The translations under genes were made by a program, and so were the position numbers. Under the pieces are notes generated by a model. The model did not search any database and was not told the origin of the DNA. It worked only from the letters and a program-made list of their open reading frames with translations. This document shows positions 22,331-33,678 of a DNA stretch of 47,393 bases, piece after piece. The stretch lies in contig CALUWE010000014.1 of assembly GCA_944324425.1 (NCBI GenBank), positions 1 to 47,393 of the forward strand. Direction: 5' to 3'. This stretch comes from Candidatus Gastranaerophilales bacterium (lineage in GTDB: Bacteria > Cyanobacteriota > Vampirovibrionia > Gastranaerophilales > Gastranaerophilaceae). Position 1 is the first letter of the stretch. Each line of letters begins with the position of its first letter.

Positions 22331-24745
22331 TTATCCTCTTTTTGGAATTCTCATTGCATAGAATGACCTTAAAACAAAGATTATTGCAATTAACAAGAAT
22401 ATTGCGCCCGCAATTTTTGAATATTTCATAAATTCGCTGCTGATTGCAATTTCCATTGCAAGAAGCCCAAATAAGGTTGTGAATTTAATAATAGGATTCA
22501 TTGCAACGGAAGATGTATCTTTGAATGGGTCGCCCACCGTATCACCCACAACGGTTGCATCGTGGAGAGGCGTTCCTTTTTCTTCAAGGTCAACTTCTAC
22601 AATTTTTTTAGCGTTATCCCAGCAGCCGCCCGCATTTGCCATAAACACAGCTTGGAATAAGCCAAAAACGGCAATTGCAATTAAGTAGCTGACAAAGAAT
22701 GAAACAGGCGCATTGCTTGTTGTTGTCGGAGATGATAAAAACGCAAGTGCAAGAGCAAACGCAAAGAGAGCTACAAATATGTTGAACATGCCTTTTTGTG
22801 CATATTGTGTGCATATTTTAACAACTTCTTTTGAATTTTCAAGGTTTGCTTTTTTATCATCGGCTTCGCCCAATTTAATATTCTTTTTAATAAATTCAAC
22901 CGCACTATAAGCACCTGTTGTAACAGCCTGCATTGAAGCGCCAGAGAACCAATAAATAACAGCGCCGCCTGTAATAAAGCCAATTAAAGTATATGGGTTT
23001 AAAATGTTTAAAATGCTTTCAGGCGTGATATTTAAGGTTTCTTTAATTACAAGAATTAAAGAAAATATCATAGTAGTTGCACCAACAACGGCAGTTCCAA
23101 TTAAAACGGGTTTACTTGTTGCTTTAAAGGTGTTGCCTGCACCGTCATTTTCTTCTAAGTATTTTTTAGCATTATTAAAATCAGGTTTAAAACCGTAATT
23201 TTTTTCAATTTCTTCACCGATATTCGGCACTTCTTCAATTAATGATAATTCATAAACCGATTGAGCATTATCTGTTACAGGGCCATAGCTGTCCACTGCG
23301 ATTGTAACGGGGCCCATACCCAAAAAGCCAAATGCTACAAGGCCAAATGCAAAAACTGAAGGGTAAATCATAACATTATCTATATAAAGGCTTGCAAAAT
23401 AAGCAAGACCCATTAATAAAACAATGATTGCACCAATCCAAAAGCCTGAAAAATTACCGGATACAATACCTGATAATATGGTTAAAGATGCACCGCCTTC
23501 ACGAGAAGCAGTAACAACTTCTTTTGTATGTTTTGCTTTTGGGCTTGTAAATATTTTGGTAGCTTCAGGAATTAAGGCAGCGCCTAGGGTACCGCAAGAA
23601 ATAATTAATGATAAAACAAACCATAAATTATTTTCTATACCGCCAAGCAGCCATTTACTAACGGAAAATGTCATTATGATTGATAAAATGGATGTTAACC
23701 AAACAAGGTTTGTAAGTGGAACTTCAAAATCAAACCTTTTATTTTCGCTTTCGCATTTTTTAGCATAAAAATGAGTGATGATTTTATTAAACCAATATGC
23801 AATTACAGAGGTTGCAATCATCAAAAATCTCATGGTAAATATCCAAGCTAAAAGCTGAATTTGATATTCTTTAAATACACCCAATAAAATGAAACTTACA
23901 AGCGCAACACCCGTTACACCGTATGTTTCAAAACCATCAGCCGATGGGCCGATTGAATCGCCTGCGTTGTCGCCTGTGCAATCTGCAATAACACCGGGGT
24001 TTCTCGGGTCATCTTCTTTAATTCCGAATTGAATTTTCATTAAATCAGAACCAATATCCGCAATTTTTGTAAAAATGCCGCCTGCAACCCTTAATGCAGA
24101 TGCACCCAAACTTTCACCGATTGCAAAACCGATAAAGCAAGCGCCTGCAAGGTTCCCCGGCACAAATAATAAAATTACAAGCATTAAAATTAATTCAACT
24201 GAAACAAGCAAAACCCCAATGCTCATGCCGGCTTTCAACGGCACATTCAAGCAATTCAGAGGTTTTGATTTTAGGGCTAAAAATGAAGTTCTTGCGTTTG
24301 CTAAAGTGTTCATTCTGATACCAAACCAAGCAACCAAATATGAACCTAAAATGCCTATTACAGACCATAAAAGAATTAATAAAACGCTTTTAACACCCAT
24401 TTTTTCTAAAACACCAAAATAATAAGCGATACAAAGCGCAATTAAAATTTCTAATACGATTAAAAATTTGCCTTGTTGAACAAGGTATGTTTTGCAGGTT
24501 TCAAAAATCGTTGTTCCCACTTGTTCCATTACAGGGTGAACAGGAATTTTTTTAACTCTTGCAAATTCAATTAACCCGAAAATTGCCCCGATAACAGCAA
24601 CGCCGATACCAACCAATAAAAGTTGATAGTGAAAAGGGTCTGCTTTAAAATCGGGAACTACAAGCGAAGCTTCGCTTGCAAATGCGGGAGTTGAAAAAAG
24701 AAAAACGGCAATTAAGCTAAATGCCTTTTTTAAAAAGTTTTTCAT
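22331..24745 (-). CDS. hppA: Membrane-bound proton-translocating pyrophosphatase
   Basis: An 804-residue polytopic protein with a cleavable-looking signal (ends FSTPAFASEA) and about 16 membrane helices. It couples pyrophosphate hydrolysis to ion pumping. The substrate-binding loop EDDPRNPGVIADCTGDNAGD is easily recognised, and GNTFKATSKP (near residue 540) has Lys where potassium-dependent enzymes have Ala, so it should be potassium-independent. The loop DIGSDLMKIQFGIKEDD departs from the common DVGADLVGKVE pattern, so it may belong to a divergent clade; sodium-regulated proton pumps are a possibility I cannot decide. It is a single gene with its own promoter (24783-24812). Confidence 0.93.
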   Translation of the reverse strand: MKNFLKKAFSLIAVFLFSTPAFASEASLVVPDFKADPFHYQLLLVGIGVAVIGAIFGLIEFARVKKIPVHPVMEQVGTTIFETCKTYLVQQGKFLIVLEILIALCIAYYFGVLEKMGVKSVLLILLWSVIGILGSYLVAWFGIRMNTLANARTSFLALKSKPLNCLNVPLKAGMSIGVLLVSVELILMLVILLFVPGNLAGACFIGFAIGESLGASALRVAGGIFTKIADIGSDLMKIQFGIKEDDPRNPGVIADCTGDNAGDSIGPSADGFETYGVTGVALVSFILLGVFKEYQIQLLAWIFTMRFLMIATSVIAYWFNKIITHFYAKKCESENKRFDFEVPLTNLVWLTSILSIIMTFSVSKWLLGGIENNLWFVLSLIISCGTLGAALIPEATKIFTSPKAKHTKEVVTASREGGASLTILSGIVSGNFSGFWIGAIIVLLMGLAYFASLYIDNVMIYPSVFAFGLVAFGFLGMGPVTIAVDSYGPVTDNAQSVYELSLIEEVPNIGEEIEKNYGFKPDFNNAKKYLEENDGAGNTFKATSKPVLIGTAVVGATTMIFSLILVIKETLNITPESILNILNPYTLIGFITGGAVIYWFSGASMQAVTTGAYSAVEFIKKNIKLGEADDKKANLENSKEVVKICTQYAQKGMFNIFVALFAFALALAFLSSPTTTSNAPVSFFVSYLIAIAVFGLFQAVFMANAGGCWDNAKKIVEVDLEEKGTPLHDATVVGDTVGDPFKDTSSVAMNPIIKFTTLFGLLAMEIAISSEFMKYSKIAGAIFLLIAIIFVLRSFYAMRIPKRG

Positions 24746-24782
24746 AAAAAATCTTCCCTTTATAAACTCTAATTCAACTTGA

Positions 24783-24812
24783 ATTATAATATATGAAGTG
24801 GAGTTTAGGCAA
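24783..24812 (-). promoter_or_regulatory. Probable hppA promoter
   Basis: On the minus strand, TTGCCT (24812-24807) and TATAAT (24788-24783) are separated by 18 nt, with the ATG of hppA about 38 nt downstream. It lies in the 89-nt gap after uvrB. Confidence 0.5.
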
Positions 24813-24834
24813 GGTTCAAAGAAAATAAGAGTTT

Positions 24835-26826
24835 TTAGTTCAGAATATCTCTTAATTTTTTAATTTTATCTCTGATTTCAGCAGCCCTTTCAAAATCTAA
24901 AAGTTTTGCTGCTTTCATCATGTCTTTTTCAAGTTTTGTTAATAGTTTTGGCAGGTCTTTTTTATCTATTTTTAATTCTGTCATAGATTCTGCAATTATA
25001 TCTTCAACGCTTCTATAACTTTGAACAAGTGCCAATAAATTGTTTTCAACTGGTTTTTTGATTGTTTTTGGAGTTATATTGTGGTCTTTATTATATTTTA
25101 ATTGAATTTCACGCCTTCTTTTTGTTTCATCAATTGCCATTTTCATAGAATCTGTTATTTTATCGGCATACATTATAACTTTGCCGTTAACATTTCTTGC
25201 AGAACGCCCGATTGTTTGAATTAAAGAGGTTTCACACCTTAAAAACCCTTCTTTATCAGCATCCATAATGGCAACCAAAGAAACCTCGGGAACATCAAGC
25301 CCTTCTCTTAAAAGGTTTACGCCAATTAAAACATCAAAAACGCCAAGCCTTAAATCTCTTAAAATTTCAACTCTTTCTATTGATTGAATTTCTGAATGAA
25401 GATAACGAACCTTGACACCTTTTGAATTAAGGTATTCTGATAAATCCTCGGCCATTTTTTTAGTTAAGGTGGTTACAAAAATTCTTTCATTTTTTTCAAC
25501 AACTTTTTCAATTTCTTTGATTAAATCATTCACTTGCCCATCAGTCGGGTGAAGTTCAATTATGGGGTCAACAAGCCCTGTCGGGCGAATTATTTGTTCA
25601 ACCAAATTATTGGAAACTTCTTTTTCAAAGTCGCCGGGGGTGGCTGAAATAAAGATTTTTTGGTTAATTTTTCCCCAAAATTCATCAAAAGTTAATGGGC
25701 GGTTATCTTTTGCACAAGGAAGCCTAAACCCGTAATCAACCAAAACATCTTTTCTTGACCTGTCCCCAAAATACATTCCCCTTAATTGGGGAATTGTTAC
25801 GTGAGATTCATCTATTACAACCAAAAAATCTTCCCTGAAATAATCAAGTAAAGTTGCGGGCGGAGTTCCCTTTTCTCTTCTTTCCAATATTCTTGAATAG
25901 TTTTCAATACCTGAGCAATAGCCCATTTCTTTAATCATTTCAATGTCATAATTTACTCTTTGCTCCAGCCTTTGGGCTTCAACAAGTTTATTTTGAGAAT
26001 AAAGTTCCCCTAAACGTTCTTTTAATTCTTCTCTTATCATCCTTATGGATTCATCCGTATTATCATCATCCGCTAAATAATGAACCGCAGGGTAGATGAC
26101 AGTTTCAGGGATAGTTTCTATAACTTCGCCTGTTGTTGAATCTATTCTTGAAATTTTTTCAATTTCATCACCAAAGAGGGAAATTCTTGTTATAACTTTT
26201 TCAAAAGCAGGCATGATTTCAATTAAATCGCCCCTGACTCTGAATGTTGCCCTTTTCAGTTCAACATCGTTTCTCTCATATCTTGTTAAAATAAGGTGAT
26301 TTAACAAGGCTTTTCTGTCTATTTCATCACCAATATGAAGCGTTACGGCACCTTTAAAATAATTTTCCGGTAACCCCAAACCATAAATACAGCTGACAGA
26401 AGCTACAACAATAACATCGTTTCTTTCATATAAACTTCTTGTTGTGTTGTGGCGTAATCTATCTATTTCATCATTTATGGAAGCTGTTTTTTCAATGTAG
26501 GTGTCTGTTCTTGGGATATAGGCTTCAGGCTGGTAGTAATCATAATATGATATAAAATATTCAACCGCATTATTTGGAAAAAGCTCTTTAAATTCGCCGT
26601 ATAATTGGGCGGCAAGCGTTTTATTGTGGGCAATTACAAGGGTTGGTTTTTGAACTTTTTCAATAACATTTGCGATTGTAAAAGTTTTGCCGGAACCCGT
26701 TACCCCTAAAAGTGTTTGGTTTTCATACCCTTTATTTAAACCGGAAACCAGTTCATCTATTGCCTTTGGCTGGTCGCCTGAGGGTTTATGATCTGATACT
26801 ATTTGAAATTTATTTTCCTGTGCCAT
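24835..26826 (-). CDS. uvrB: Excinuclease ABC subunit B
   Basis: A 663-residue DNA damage-verifying helicase of nucleotide excision repair, acting with UvrA and UvrC. Visible motifs are Walker A GVTGSGKT (~40-47), the beta-hairpin region [12 protein letters not shown], helicase motifs ([35 protein letters not shown]) and the C-terminal UVR domain ([19 protein letters not shown]) that binds UvrC. Full length. It starts only 24 nt after the outer-membrane efflux gene, so it is probably also transcribed from the efflux operon promoter, an unusual partner for a repair gene. Confidence 0.97.
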   Translation of the reverse strand: MAQENKFQIVSDHKPSGDQPKAIDELVSGLNKGYENQTLLGVTGSGKTFTIANVIEKVQKPTLVIAHNKTLAAQLYGEFKELFPNNAVEYFISYYDYYQPEAYIPRTDTYIEKTASINDEIDRLRHNTTRSLYERNDVIVVASVSCIYGLGLPENYFKGAVTLHIGDEIDRKALLNHLILTRYERNDVELKRATFRVRGDLIEIMPAFEKVITRISLFGDEIEKISRIDSTTGEVIETIPETVIYPAVHYLADDDNTDESIRMIREELKERLGELYSQNKLVEAQRLEQRVNYDIEMIKEMGYCSGIENYSRILERREKGTPPATLLDYFREDFLVVIDESHVTIPQLRGMYFGDRSRKDVLVDYGFRLPCAKDNRPLTFDEFWGKINQKIFISATPGDFEKEVSNNLVEQIIRPTGLVDPIIELHPTDGQVNDLIKEIEKVVEKNERIFVTTLTKKMAEDLSEYLNSKGVKVRYLHSEIQSIERVEILRDLRLGVFDVLIGVNLLREGLDVPEVSLVAIMDADKEGFLRCETSLIQTIGRSARNVNGKVIMYADKITDSMKMAIDETKRRREIQLKYNKDHNITPKTIKKPVENNLLALVQSYRSVEDIIAESMTELKIDKKDLPKLLTKLEKDMMKAAKLLDFERAAEIRDKIKKLRDILN

Positions 26827-26850
26827 AAATAAATTTTTGCACCGAAATTA

Positions 26851-28572
26851 TTAAATTTCAACATTTTCATGGTTTTCAACAGGTTTTAAAGATTGGCCGA
26901 TTGCTTTTTCTAAGCTTGCTTTAGCGCTATTATAGGTGTAAACATTTGAAACGTATGCAAGTTTTGCATTTTCATAAGTTACTTGAGATTCTTTTAATTC
27001 AACCGCATCACAAACGCCTGCTTTATATCTTCCCTGAGATAATTCAAAGCTTTCTCTTGCCTGTTGCACTGCAACTTTAGATGCTGCTATTCTTTCTCTT
27101 GCGTCATTTAATTGAACGTATGCCGTTTGAATTTCATAGTAAATATCGTTAACGGAAGCTTTTGTATTATATTGCTGCTGTTTCATTTCAGCCTTTGCCT
27201 GTTTAATTTGAGATGTAATTGTAACAGGGTTTATAACGGGAAATTCAAAATATCCGCCGACTGAATACCAAGTGGTGTCTGTAAAATGATCTCTGCCCCC
27301 CATGGAAAGATCAGCTGAAACTGAAATTTTTGGCATATAGGTTTTTTTGGCTAATTTAACATATTCATCCGCCATTTTCATTTGCAAAATTGCCATTTTA
27401 AGGTCGGGGCGCGCTTCGTTTGCAATTTCAATTGCGCCTTTCATTGTAATATCGGTTGCTTCGTAAGGCATAACGGTATTTACAACGTATGGTTCAATAA
27501 ATGGAGTTCCCATAACGTTATTTAACTTTGAAACTGCCAAATCAACCGCATTTGTTGCTTCAATATAATTTGCTTTTGCATCTGCCAAATTAGCTGATGC
27601 TATTGTAACGTCAACTTTCGGTCTTGTGCCGATTTCATAAAAAGCAAGTGCCTGTTTATACATTGTTTCATATTGTTCAACGGTTTCTTGCCTTACTTGT
27701 TTAGCGCTTAGTGCATATAAAAGGTTGTAATAAGCGTCTTTAACATCGCAAACAACAGAATTTACAACGGATTCAATATTTTGTTTGGCATTTTCCCATT
27801 CAAGTTTATTAATTGTATATTGGTTTTGTGTAACACCAAAGTCATAAACCAATTGAGACAATGAAATTGTTCCGAGCAAATATTTTGTATAAGTTGGAAT
27901 TTTAAAGCCTGAAGGCATACCTGACATATCGGGTTTATTTCTTGTTAAACCTGTTGAAGTTGAAATGCTTGGCGTGTAGTTTGCAATTGTTTGAACTTTG
28001 TTTTCTTTAACGGCGGATGAATTTGCGTAAGCTGCTTGAATTTTTGGGTTATTATTTAAAGCAAGTTCAAGACAATCCGCCAAAGATAATTCTTCCGATT
28101 TTGAAACCGCACCTTGAATTGTGATGTGTTTATCTTCAACGTCCCCAACGGGGTAATAGCCGTCTTCAGGGATTAAGTATTCTGAATAATCGTTTTTATT
28201 TTTCTTTTCTTTTTTAACTTTTCTTTTTTCAAGCTTTTCACCCTTTTTATCCAAGGTGATTTCTTCTTCAGCGTTATTTTCACCCGAAACTGCAGGAAGT
28301 TCTTCTTTAGCTTCCTCTTTGGTTACTTCTTTTGCCGTTTCTTTAGTTTCTTCTTTTATTTCTTCTTTTTTTGTTTCAGCTTGTTTTGTTTCTTTTTCAA
28401 GTTCATTATTTTGTTCAGCAGGTGTCTGCACGGCAGGAACTGGTGCTGTTACATTTGCATCTTGCTCGGATATTAAAATGGGTTCATTTGCAAATGCCAT
28501 ATTAACTGATAAGGCAACAGGCAATATCAAATATAAAAATTTTCCATAAAATTTCTTATTGAAATTTTTCAT
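26851..28572 (-). CDS. TolC-family outer-membrane efflux protein
   Basis: A 573-residue outer-membrane channel, third gene of the efflux operon. It has a signal peptide ([17 protein letters not shown]), then an unusually long Glu/Lys/Ala-rich linker (~residues 40-135, for example [19 protein letters not shown]). Two OEP repeats follow, starting at [20 protein letters not shown] (~160) and ending with a [14 protein letters not shown] segment near 520. The linker is absent from classical TolC (~430 mature residues) and may span or bind the envelope. It overlaps the pump gene by 17 nt. Its presence indicates a Gram-negative-type envelope. Confidence 0.9.
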   Translation of the reverse strand: MKNFNKKFYGKFLYLILPVALSVNMAFANEPILISEQDANVTAPVPAVQTPAEQNNELEKETKQAETKKEEIKEETKETAKEVTKEEAKEELPAVSGENNAEEEITLDKKGEKLEKRKVKKEKKNKNDYSEYLIPEDGYYPVGDVEDKHITIQGAVSKSEELSLADCLELALNNNPKIQAAYANSSAVKENKVQTIANYTPSISTSTGLTRNKPDMSGMPSGFKIPTYTKYLLGTISLSQLVYDFGVTQNQYTINKLEWENAKQNIESVVNSVVCDVKDAYYNLLYALSAKQVRQETVEQYETMYKQALAFYEIGTRPKVDVTIASANLADAKANYIEATNAVDLAVSKLNNVMGTPFIEPYVVNTVMPYEATDITMKGAIEIANEARPDLKMAILQMKMADEYVKLAKKTYMPKISVSADLSMGGRDHFTDTTWYSVGGYFEFPVINPVTITSQIKQAKAEMKQQQYNTKASVNDIYYEIQTAYVQLNDARERIAASKVAVQQARESFELSQGRYKAGVCDAVELKESQVTYENAKLAYVSNVYTYNSAKASLEKAIGQSLKPVENHENVEI

Positions 28573-31500
28573 TTTCTTTCATTTCCTCAATGTGTTTTTG
28601 CTTTCTTAATTTACTTTTTTCTTTTGCTCTTTCTCTTTGGTTTTGAATGTGAGCATAAAATGCGGGAACTAAAATTGCACCGACGGTAACTGCAACTATC
28701 ATGCCGCCAAAAACTGCCGTTCCCAATGATTTTCTGGATTCCGCACCTGCGCCTGACGCCATAACCAAAGGCACCATACCTAAGATGAACGCAATACCTG
28801 TCATCATAACGGCCCTGAACCTTATATTTGCAGCTTCCATCGCAGCTTCATATACAGTTTTATTTTCGTCTTCCCTTGCAACTTTCGCAAATTCAACAAT
28901 CAAAATTGCTTGTTTAGCTGCAAGGCCTATTAACATGATAAGCCCTATTTGAGCGTAAATGTCAAGTTGGTTTCCTGTAACATATTGAAGGAATAATGCC
29001 CCCAGCATTGCAATAGGTGTGATTAACATAACACCCACAGGCAACATCCAGCTTTCATACAATGCAACCAAGAATAAATATACAAACACCAAACTCATCA
29101 TAAGAACAGATGTTGTTTGACCGGTTGATTCAATTTCCTGCAAAGAAGTACCTGACCAAGCAAAGCTTAAATCGGATTTCAATTTATCTTTTGAAATTTT
29201 TGCCATTTCGTTAATAGCATCACCAGAAGATTGGCCTTTTGCAGGGCTGCCTTGAATTTGAATTGAGTTATACATATTAAATTTGGTAACACTGTATGGG
29301 CCTGTAACAGGAGTTATATTTAAAACGGAACTTAAAGGAGCAGATTTGCCGTCATTTGTTTTTATATAGATTTTATCCATATCAGAAGGAATTCCCCTAT
29401 AAGGTTCATCTGCCTGCATCATAACCCTAAACACCCTGCCTTGAAGGTTGAAGTCGTTAACATAATATGCACCAAATTGTGATGACAATGCTGCAACAAC
29501 TTCAGATTCAGATATATTTTGAGCTTTTAATTTTTGATAATCAATATCAATTAAAAACTGCGGAATATTTGCGTTAAATTGGGTAAATACGTTTGACAAT
29601 TTTGGATTTTGGTTTGCGGCAGCCATTAAAGAAACTGCTTCATTATAAAGCTCCTGAGAAGTTCTTCCGCCTTTATCCAACAATTGATATTCAAAACCGC
29701 CAAACATGCTCATACCTGAAATTGCAGGCGGTACGAACGTTACAATTTGCGCTTCATTATATTGTGATGTAATTTTTGCTATGCTTTGTTTATAATCAGC
29801 TAAAGTTGTTGCCCATCTTGCTTTTTCTTCAGGGGTCATAAATAATTTTCTTAATTTTGAAGGACCTTTTCTTTCTTCAAAGGATTCAAATACGGTAAAT
29901 ATCAAAGCGGTGTTATCACCGTTCATACCGATAATACCACCGATTTGCCTGATACCGGGGAGCTCCATTAATTGTTTTTCAATTTCCATTGAAAGGTCTG
30001 AAGTTTTTGCTAATGAAGTACCGTCAGGCATAATTATGTTTGTTAAAATTGCACCCATATCTTCTTCGGGCAAAAAGCCTGTCGGAATTAATTTGAATAA
30101 GCCGCCTAAACCGGCAAGAATTAAAACATAAACTAATAGTGTTTTGCCGCCGCGTCTTATAAAGTAATCCGAGCCTTCTAAGAAAACTTTCTTAACTCTG
30201 TCAAAGAACCTGTTATATTTTTTAATGCAGATTTCCCAAGCGGATGCTATAAATTCGCCCCAAGCTCTTATTTTTTCTTTTGTAGTTTTAGGGTGGCATT
30301 TTGACCAGAAATCCGTATACAATTCTCTGAATTTTTCGTGGAATGTTCTTTCGGGGATTTCATCTTTACCTCTTAAAATTGTTGCGCAAAGCGCAGGGGC
30401 TAAAGTTAGTGCTACAACAACAGAAAAACCTATTGAAGCTGCGATTGTAACTGCAAATTGCAAGAACATTTTACCTGAAATACCTGAAATAAAGCAGCAA
30501 GGAACAAACACGGCCATCAATACAAGCGATGTTGCAACAACAGCGCCCGTAATTTCCTGCATTGAAATTATTGTTGCTTCTTTAGGGGAAACACCCATTT
30601 CAATGTGCCTTTGAACGTTTTCAACAACAACGATACTATCATCTACAACGGTACCTACCGCCAACACAAACCCGAATAAGGTTAGAGTATTAATCGATAT
30701 GCCGCACACGGCAAATATCGCTAAGGTACCTATCAAAGAAACAGGAATTGAAACGAAAGGAATTAATGATGTTCTCCAGTCGCCTAAGAACATATATACA
30801 ACAATTGTAACCAAAATAACGGCAAGAACAATAGCATGAACAACTTCTGCCAATGATTCTTTAATGGTTTCCGTTGTATCTCTTAATATTTTATAACTTA
30901 TGCCGTCAGGAAAACTTTTTGAAAGTTCAATCATTTTATTATTACAATCGTTTGCAACCTGAATTGCGTTCGCATCGGATAATTGCATAACGGACATAAC
31001 GGCAATTTCTTTACCGTTTAAACGGCCGATACTTGCATAGCTTTCACCGCCTAATTCAACCCTTGCAATGTCTTTAATTCTGATTGAAGAACCGTCCGTA
31101 TTTGACCTTACAATAATATTTGCAAATTGTTCAGGTGTTGTTAACCTGCCTGTTGTTTTTAAGGTTATTTTCATTTGGTGTTTATTTACCAAAGGTTCTG
31201 CACCAATATCACCCGCAGGAATTTGAACGTTTTGACCTTGAATGGCATTTTGAACTTCTAATGGTGAAACATTTAGGGCTGCCATTTTATTTGCATCAAG
31301 CCAAACTCTAATAGAATAATCTCTTGCACCATATACGTTAACTTGACCAACACCGTTTACACGGGCAAGTTCATCTTTTAAATAAATTGAAGCATAGTTT
31401 GAAACATCAATTAAGCTTTTTGAATCATCTGGTGAATAAACGGCATACATAACAAGGCCGGCACCTTGTGTTGACCTTTTTGTGGTTAGGCCGTATCTTT

Positions 31501-31867
31501 GAACATCAGACGGAAGTCTTGGTGTTGCCAAAGAAACCCTGTTTTGAACGTTTACAAGCGCCATATCAGGGTCTGTACCTGTTTTAAAGAATACGTTTAA
31601 TTGATAAGTACCGTTGCTTGAAGTACTTGTCATATAAATCATATCTTCAACACCGTTTACTTGTGCTTCAATAGGCTGTGCCACGGTTGATTCAACAACT
31701 TCTGAGCTTGCACCTGTGTATGTTGCCTGAACCACAACCTGAGGCGGTGTAATATCGGGATATTCTTCCAAGGGAAGGTTTTTAAGACAAATAAGCCCGA
31801 CTAAAACTATAACCAGTGATAATACTATGGCAAATCTTGGTCTTTCTATAAAAAATTTGGCAAACAT
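28556..31867 (-). CDS. RND-family efflux pump inner-membrane subunit (HAE1/AcrB-like)
   Basis: A 1103-residue proton-driven exporter with 12 membrane helices and two large periplasmic domains. The proton-relay aspartates are visible in [13 protein letters not shown] (helix 4) and the lysine in [14 protein letters not shown] (helix 10). It starts [17 protein letters not shown], typical for the family. It is ~50 residues longer than AcrB, with extra charged sequence in the cytoplasmic loop between helices 6 and 7 (~500-570) and a charged C-terminal tail. It should export drugs or other amphiphiles with the adaptor and TolC-like proteins encoded on either side. Substrates cannot be predicted. 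Confidence 0.95.
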   Translation of the reverse strand: MFAKFFIERPRFAIVLSLVIVLVGLICLKNLPLEEYPDITPPQVVVQATYTGASSEVVESTVAQPIEAQVNGVEDMIYMTSTSSNGTYQLNVFFKTGTDPDMALVNVQNRVSLATPRLPSDVQRYGLTTKRSTQGAGLVMYAVYSPDDSKSLIDVSNYASIYLKDELARVNGVGQVNVYGARDYSIRVWLDANKMAALNVSPLEVQNAIQGQNVQIPAGDIGAEPLVNKHQMKITLKTTGRLTTPEQFANIIVRSNTDGSSIRIKDIARVELGGESYASIGRLNGKEIAVMSVMQLSDANAIQVANDCNNKMIELSKSFPDGISYKILRDTTETIKESLAEVVHAIVLAVILVTIVVYMFLGDWRTSLIPFVSIPVSLIGTLAIFAVCGISINTLTLFGFVLAVGTVVDDSIVVVENVQRHIEMGVSPKEATIISMQEITGAVVATSLVLMAVFVPCCFISGISGKMFLQFAVTIAASIGFSVVVALTLAPALCATILRGKDEIPERTFHEKFRELYTDFWSKCHPKTTKEKIRAWGEFIASAWEICIKKYNRFFDRVKKVFLEGSDYFIRRGGKTLLVYVLILAGLGGLFKLIPTGFLPEEDMGAILTNIIMPDGTSLAKTSDLSMEIEKQLMELPGIRQIGGIIGMNGDNTALIFTVFESFEERKGPSKLRKLFMTPEEKARWATTLADYKQSIAKITSQYNEAQIVTFVPPAISGMSMFGGFEYQLLDKGGRTSQELYNEAVSLMAAANQNPKLSNVFTQFNANIPQFLIDIDYQKLKAQNISESEVVAALSSQFGAYYVNDFNLQGRVFRVMMQADEPYRGIPSDMDKIYIKTNDGKSAPLSSVLNITPVTGPYSVTKFNMYNSIQIQGSPAKGQSSGDAINEMAKISKDKLKSDLSFAWSGTSLQEIESTGQTTSVLMMSLVFVYLFLVALYESWMLPVGVMLITPIAMLGALFLQYVTGNQLDIYAQIGLIMLIGLAAKQAILIVEFAKVAREDENKTVYEAAMEAANIRFRAVMMTGIAFILGMVPLVMASGAGAESRKSLGTAVFGGMIVAVTVGAILVPAFYAHIQNQRERAKEKSKLRKQKHIEEMKENEKFQ

Positions 31868-31874
31868 TATTTAA

Positions 31875-33086
31875 CTATCCTTTTGTATTTTTTGCTTCGT
31901 CTTTTTTGGCATTTTCATTGTCTTGAGGTGCGGCTGCAGGCTCTTGTTTTTCCATAATTCTTACCTGAACACCGTCTCTTACTTTTATAATGCCTGTTTC
32001 AACATATTTTTCATCTTTACTTATGCCGGATTTAATTATCCAGTTATTGCCCTGCTCGCCGTCTGTTTCAATTGATCTTTTATGAGCAATGTTATTTTCA
32101 TCAATTACAAATAAATATCTTCCGTTTGTGTCTTGAAGAACAGCAGACATAGGAACGGCCATTCTTTTAACTTTTTTATTTGAATAAACTTTAACATTTA
32201 CAAAATCTCCGGGGATTAAAGTTGAATCGGGGTTTGGAAATGTTGCTCTCAAGGTAATTGAACCTGTGGTTTCCGATATTACGTTATCAAAGAAATCCGC
32301 ATTACCGGTTTTATCGTAAATTGAACCGTCGGGAAGTTTAATTTCAACTTTTATCGGCTTTTTGTTTTTAGAATTCGGAATGATTTCATCTTCTTTTAAT
32401 GAACTGAAAATTCCGGAATCAAGAGAATATGTAACATAAATTGGGTCAATGCTTACAACTTTTGTTAAAACCGTATTCGGAGATGACAAGAAGTTGCCGA
32501 CAGTTACAACGGGCAAACTGATTTTACCTGTAATGGGGGCCGTTACTCTCGTGTATGATAAAAGCCTTTTTGCATCATTCACGGCAGCTATATTTGCTTT
32601 AACGGTTGCGTTTGCAGCATCTCTTGCGGCAAGTGCGTTATCATATTCCGATTTTGAAACAAAATCGTTTGCAACAAGTTCTTTTGTTCTTTCAAAATCT
32701 TTTTGAGCTTGATATTGTTGAGCTTTTGCAGTATCTAAGTTTGCTTTTGCCTTGTCATATGCAATTTGAAACTCTGTCGGGTCAATTATATATAATAATT
32801 GGCCTTTTTTAACCAAATCGCCGTCTTTATAGTGCTGGCTCATAATCATACCTTGAACTCTGGCAATAACATCCGCCGACCTGACGGCAACAACTCTGCC
32901 GGGGGCTTCGATTACACTTGAAGTTTCAATATCAAAAGGGGTATTGGCTTCAACGTTCGGTATCATTGACTGTTTAATTGCCTGACTTTGTTCTTTTTCT
33001 GAATTTTTGGTTTCAAAAAATCTGTATGCGATACTCAACGCTAAAACCAAAACTATTGAAATCGTAATTGTTAACTTTTTATTCAT
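31875..33086 (-). CDS. RND efflux periplasmic adaptor (membrane fusion protein)
   Basis: A 403-residue adaptor, first gene of the operon. I choose the ATG at 33086 (MNKKLTITISIVLVLALS), because GGTGA lies 7 nt upstream and the N-terminus then begins with the membrane anchor; the longer frame adds 18 unlikely residues. Domains: anchor (6-24), barrel-sandwich/lipoyl halves around a coiled-coil hairpin (~75-190; ADVIARVQGMI, GQLLYIIDPTEF), beta-barrel and membrane-proximal domains, and a disordered Ala/Lys/Glu tail. It bridges the pump and the outer-membrane channel. A 7-nt gap separates it from the pump gene. Confidence 0.92.
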   Translation of the reverse strand: MNKKLTITISIVLVLALSIAYRFFETKNSEKEQSQAIKQSMIPNVEANTPFDIETSSVIEAPGRVVAVRSADVIARVQGMIMSQHYKDGDLVKKGQLLYIIDPTEFQIAYDKAKANLDTAKAQQYQAQKDFERTKELVANDFVSKSEYDNALAARDAANATVKANIAAVNDAKRLLSYTRVTAPITGKISLPVVTVGNFLSSPNTVLTKVVSIDPIYVTYSLDSGIFSSLKEDEIIPNSKNKKPIKVEIKLPDGSIYDKTGNADFFDNVISETTGSITLRATFPNPDSTLIPGDFVNVKVYSNKKVKRMAVPMSAVLQDTNGRYLFVIDENNIAHKRSIETDGEQGNNWIIKSGISKDEKYVETGIIKVRDGVQVRIMEKQEPAAAPQDNENAKKDEAKNTKG

Positions 33087-33205
33087 ATTTTTCACCATAT
33101 TCGAATATACATTTGACTGACAATATATAGATATTAACACTTAAAACAAGCTTCGGGCAATATAAAGAGCTACTCCGTATGTATGATTTTATCCGAAGAT
33201 AAGAG

Positions 33206-33259
33206 AGATTTTAACATCATTGTGTTTCTTTTGCAACATGTTTCTAAAAAAACATATGT
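33206..33259 (-). promoter_or_regulatory. Efflux operon promoter with overlapping palindromes
   Basis: On the minus strand, -35 TTGCAA (33234-33229) and -10 TAAAAT (33211-33206) have an ideal 17-nt spacer; the leader is ~115 nt. AACATGTT (33233-33240) overlaps the -35 edge and AAACATATGTTT (33248-33259) lies just upstream, both perfect palindromes. They are plausible operators for a TetR- or MarR-type regulator, none of which is encoded nearby. The remainder of 33260-33446 shows no further clear element. Confidence 0.5.
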
Positions 33260-33446
33260 TTAAAGTAGCAAAAAATTTTATTTTCGCGTTTTCAAATTCA
33301 AGTTAGGTTATAAGATTTGGAAATTAAGCGAAAAGAAACAGATATTCCCCCAAACAGATAAGCAATTTATCTAAACTTTCAGAGGTTTAATTCCTTAATA
33401 AAATGCTTCAACATAAGGTTAAACAGTTTATTAAATGAGATTATTA

Positions 33447-33605
33447 ATGGATTTTAAGGAATACATAAAAAAGGTAAATAAAAAAGTAAGAAAGGCTGAC
33501 AAAAAGGCAAAAAACCCCTTTTTAGAACACAGTTTTGCCTATAACCCTTTTATGAGCGCAATTGAGCAAACTTATATTTGGGTTGAACAAAAAAAGTGGC
33601 ATTAA
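33447..33605 (+). CDS. Small basic hypothetical protein
   Basis: A 52-residue frame (MDFKEYIKKVNKKVRKADKK, ending IWVEQKKWH) starting at the ATG at 33447; an in-frame ATG at 33435 would add four residues. Only a weak GAG precedes it. The first half is very basic and helical; the second half is aromatic. It is in the same direction as, and 73 nt before, the glycosyltransferase gene. No family recognised. Confidence 0.4.
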   Translation: MDFKEYIKKVNKKVRKADKKAKNPFLEHSFAYNPFMSAIEQTYIWVEQKKWH

Positions 33606-33678
33606 GAATTGTTAATGCTTTTATTTAACCTTCCTCTTTATGGTACGATTTAATAAAATCGGAATTTAAGAGGAATTT

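Noticed and set aside
23424-24422. Plus-strand frames inside hppA
   Set aside because: They are antisense shadows of a clearly conserved membrane pyrophosphatase and have no ribosome sites or recognisable domains.
30225-30614. Plus-strand frame inside the RND pump gene
   Set aside because: It is antisense to a conserved gene and shows no family features.
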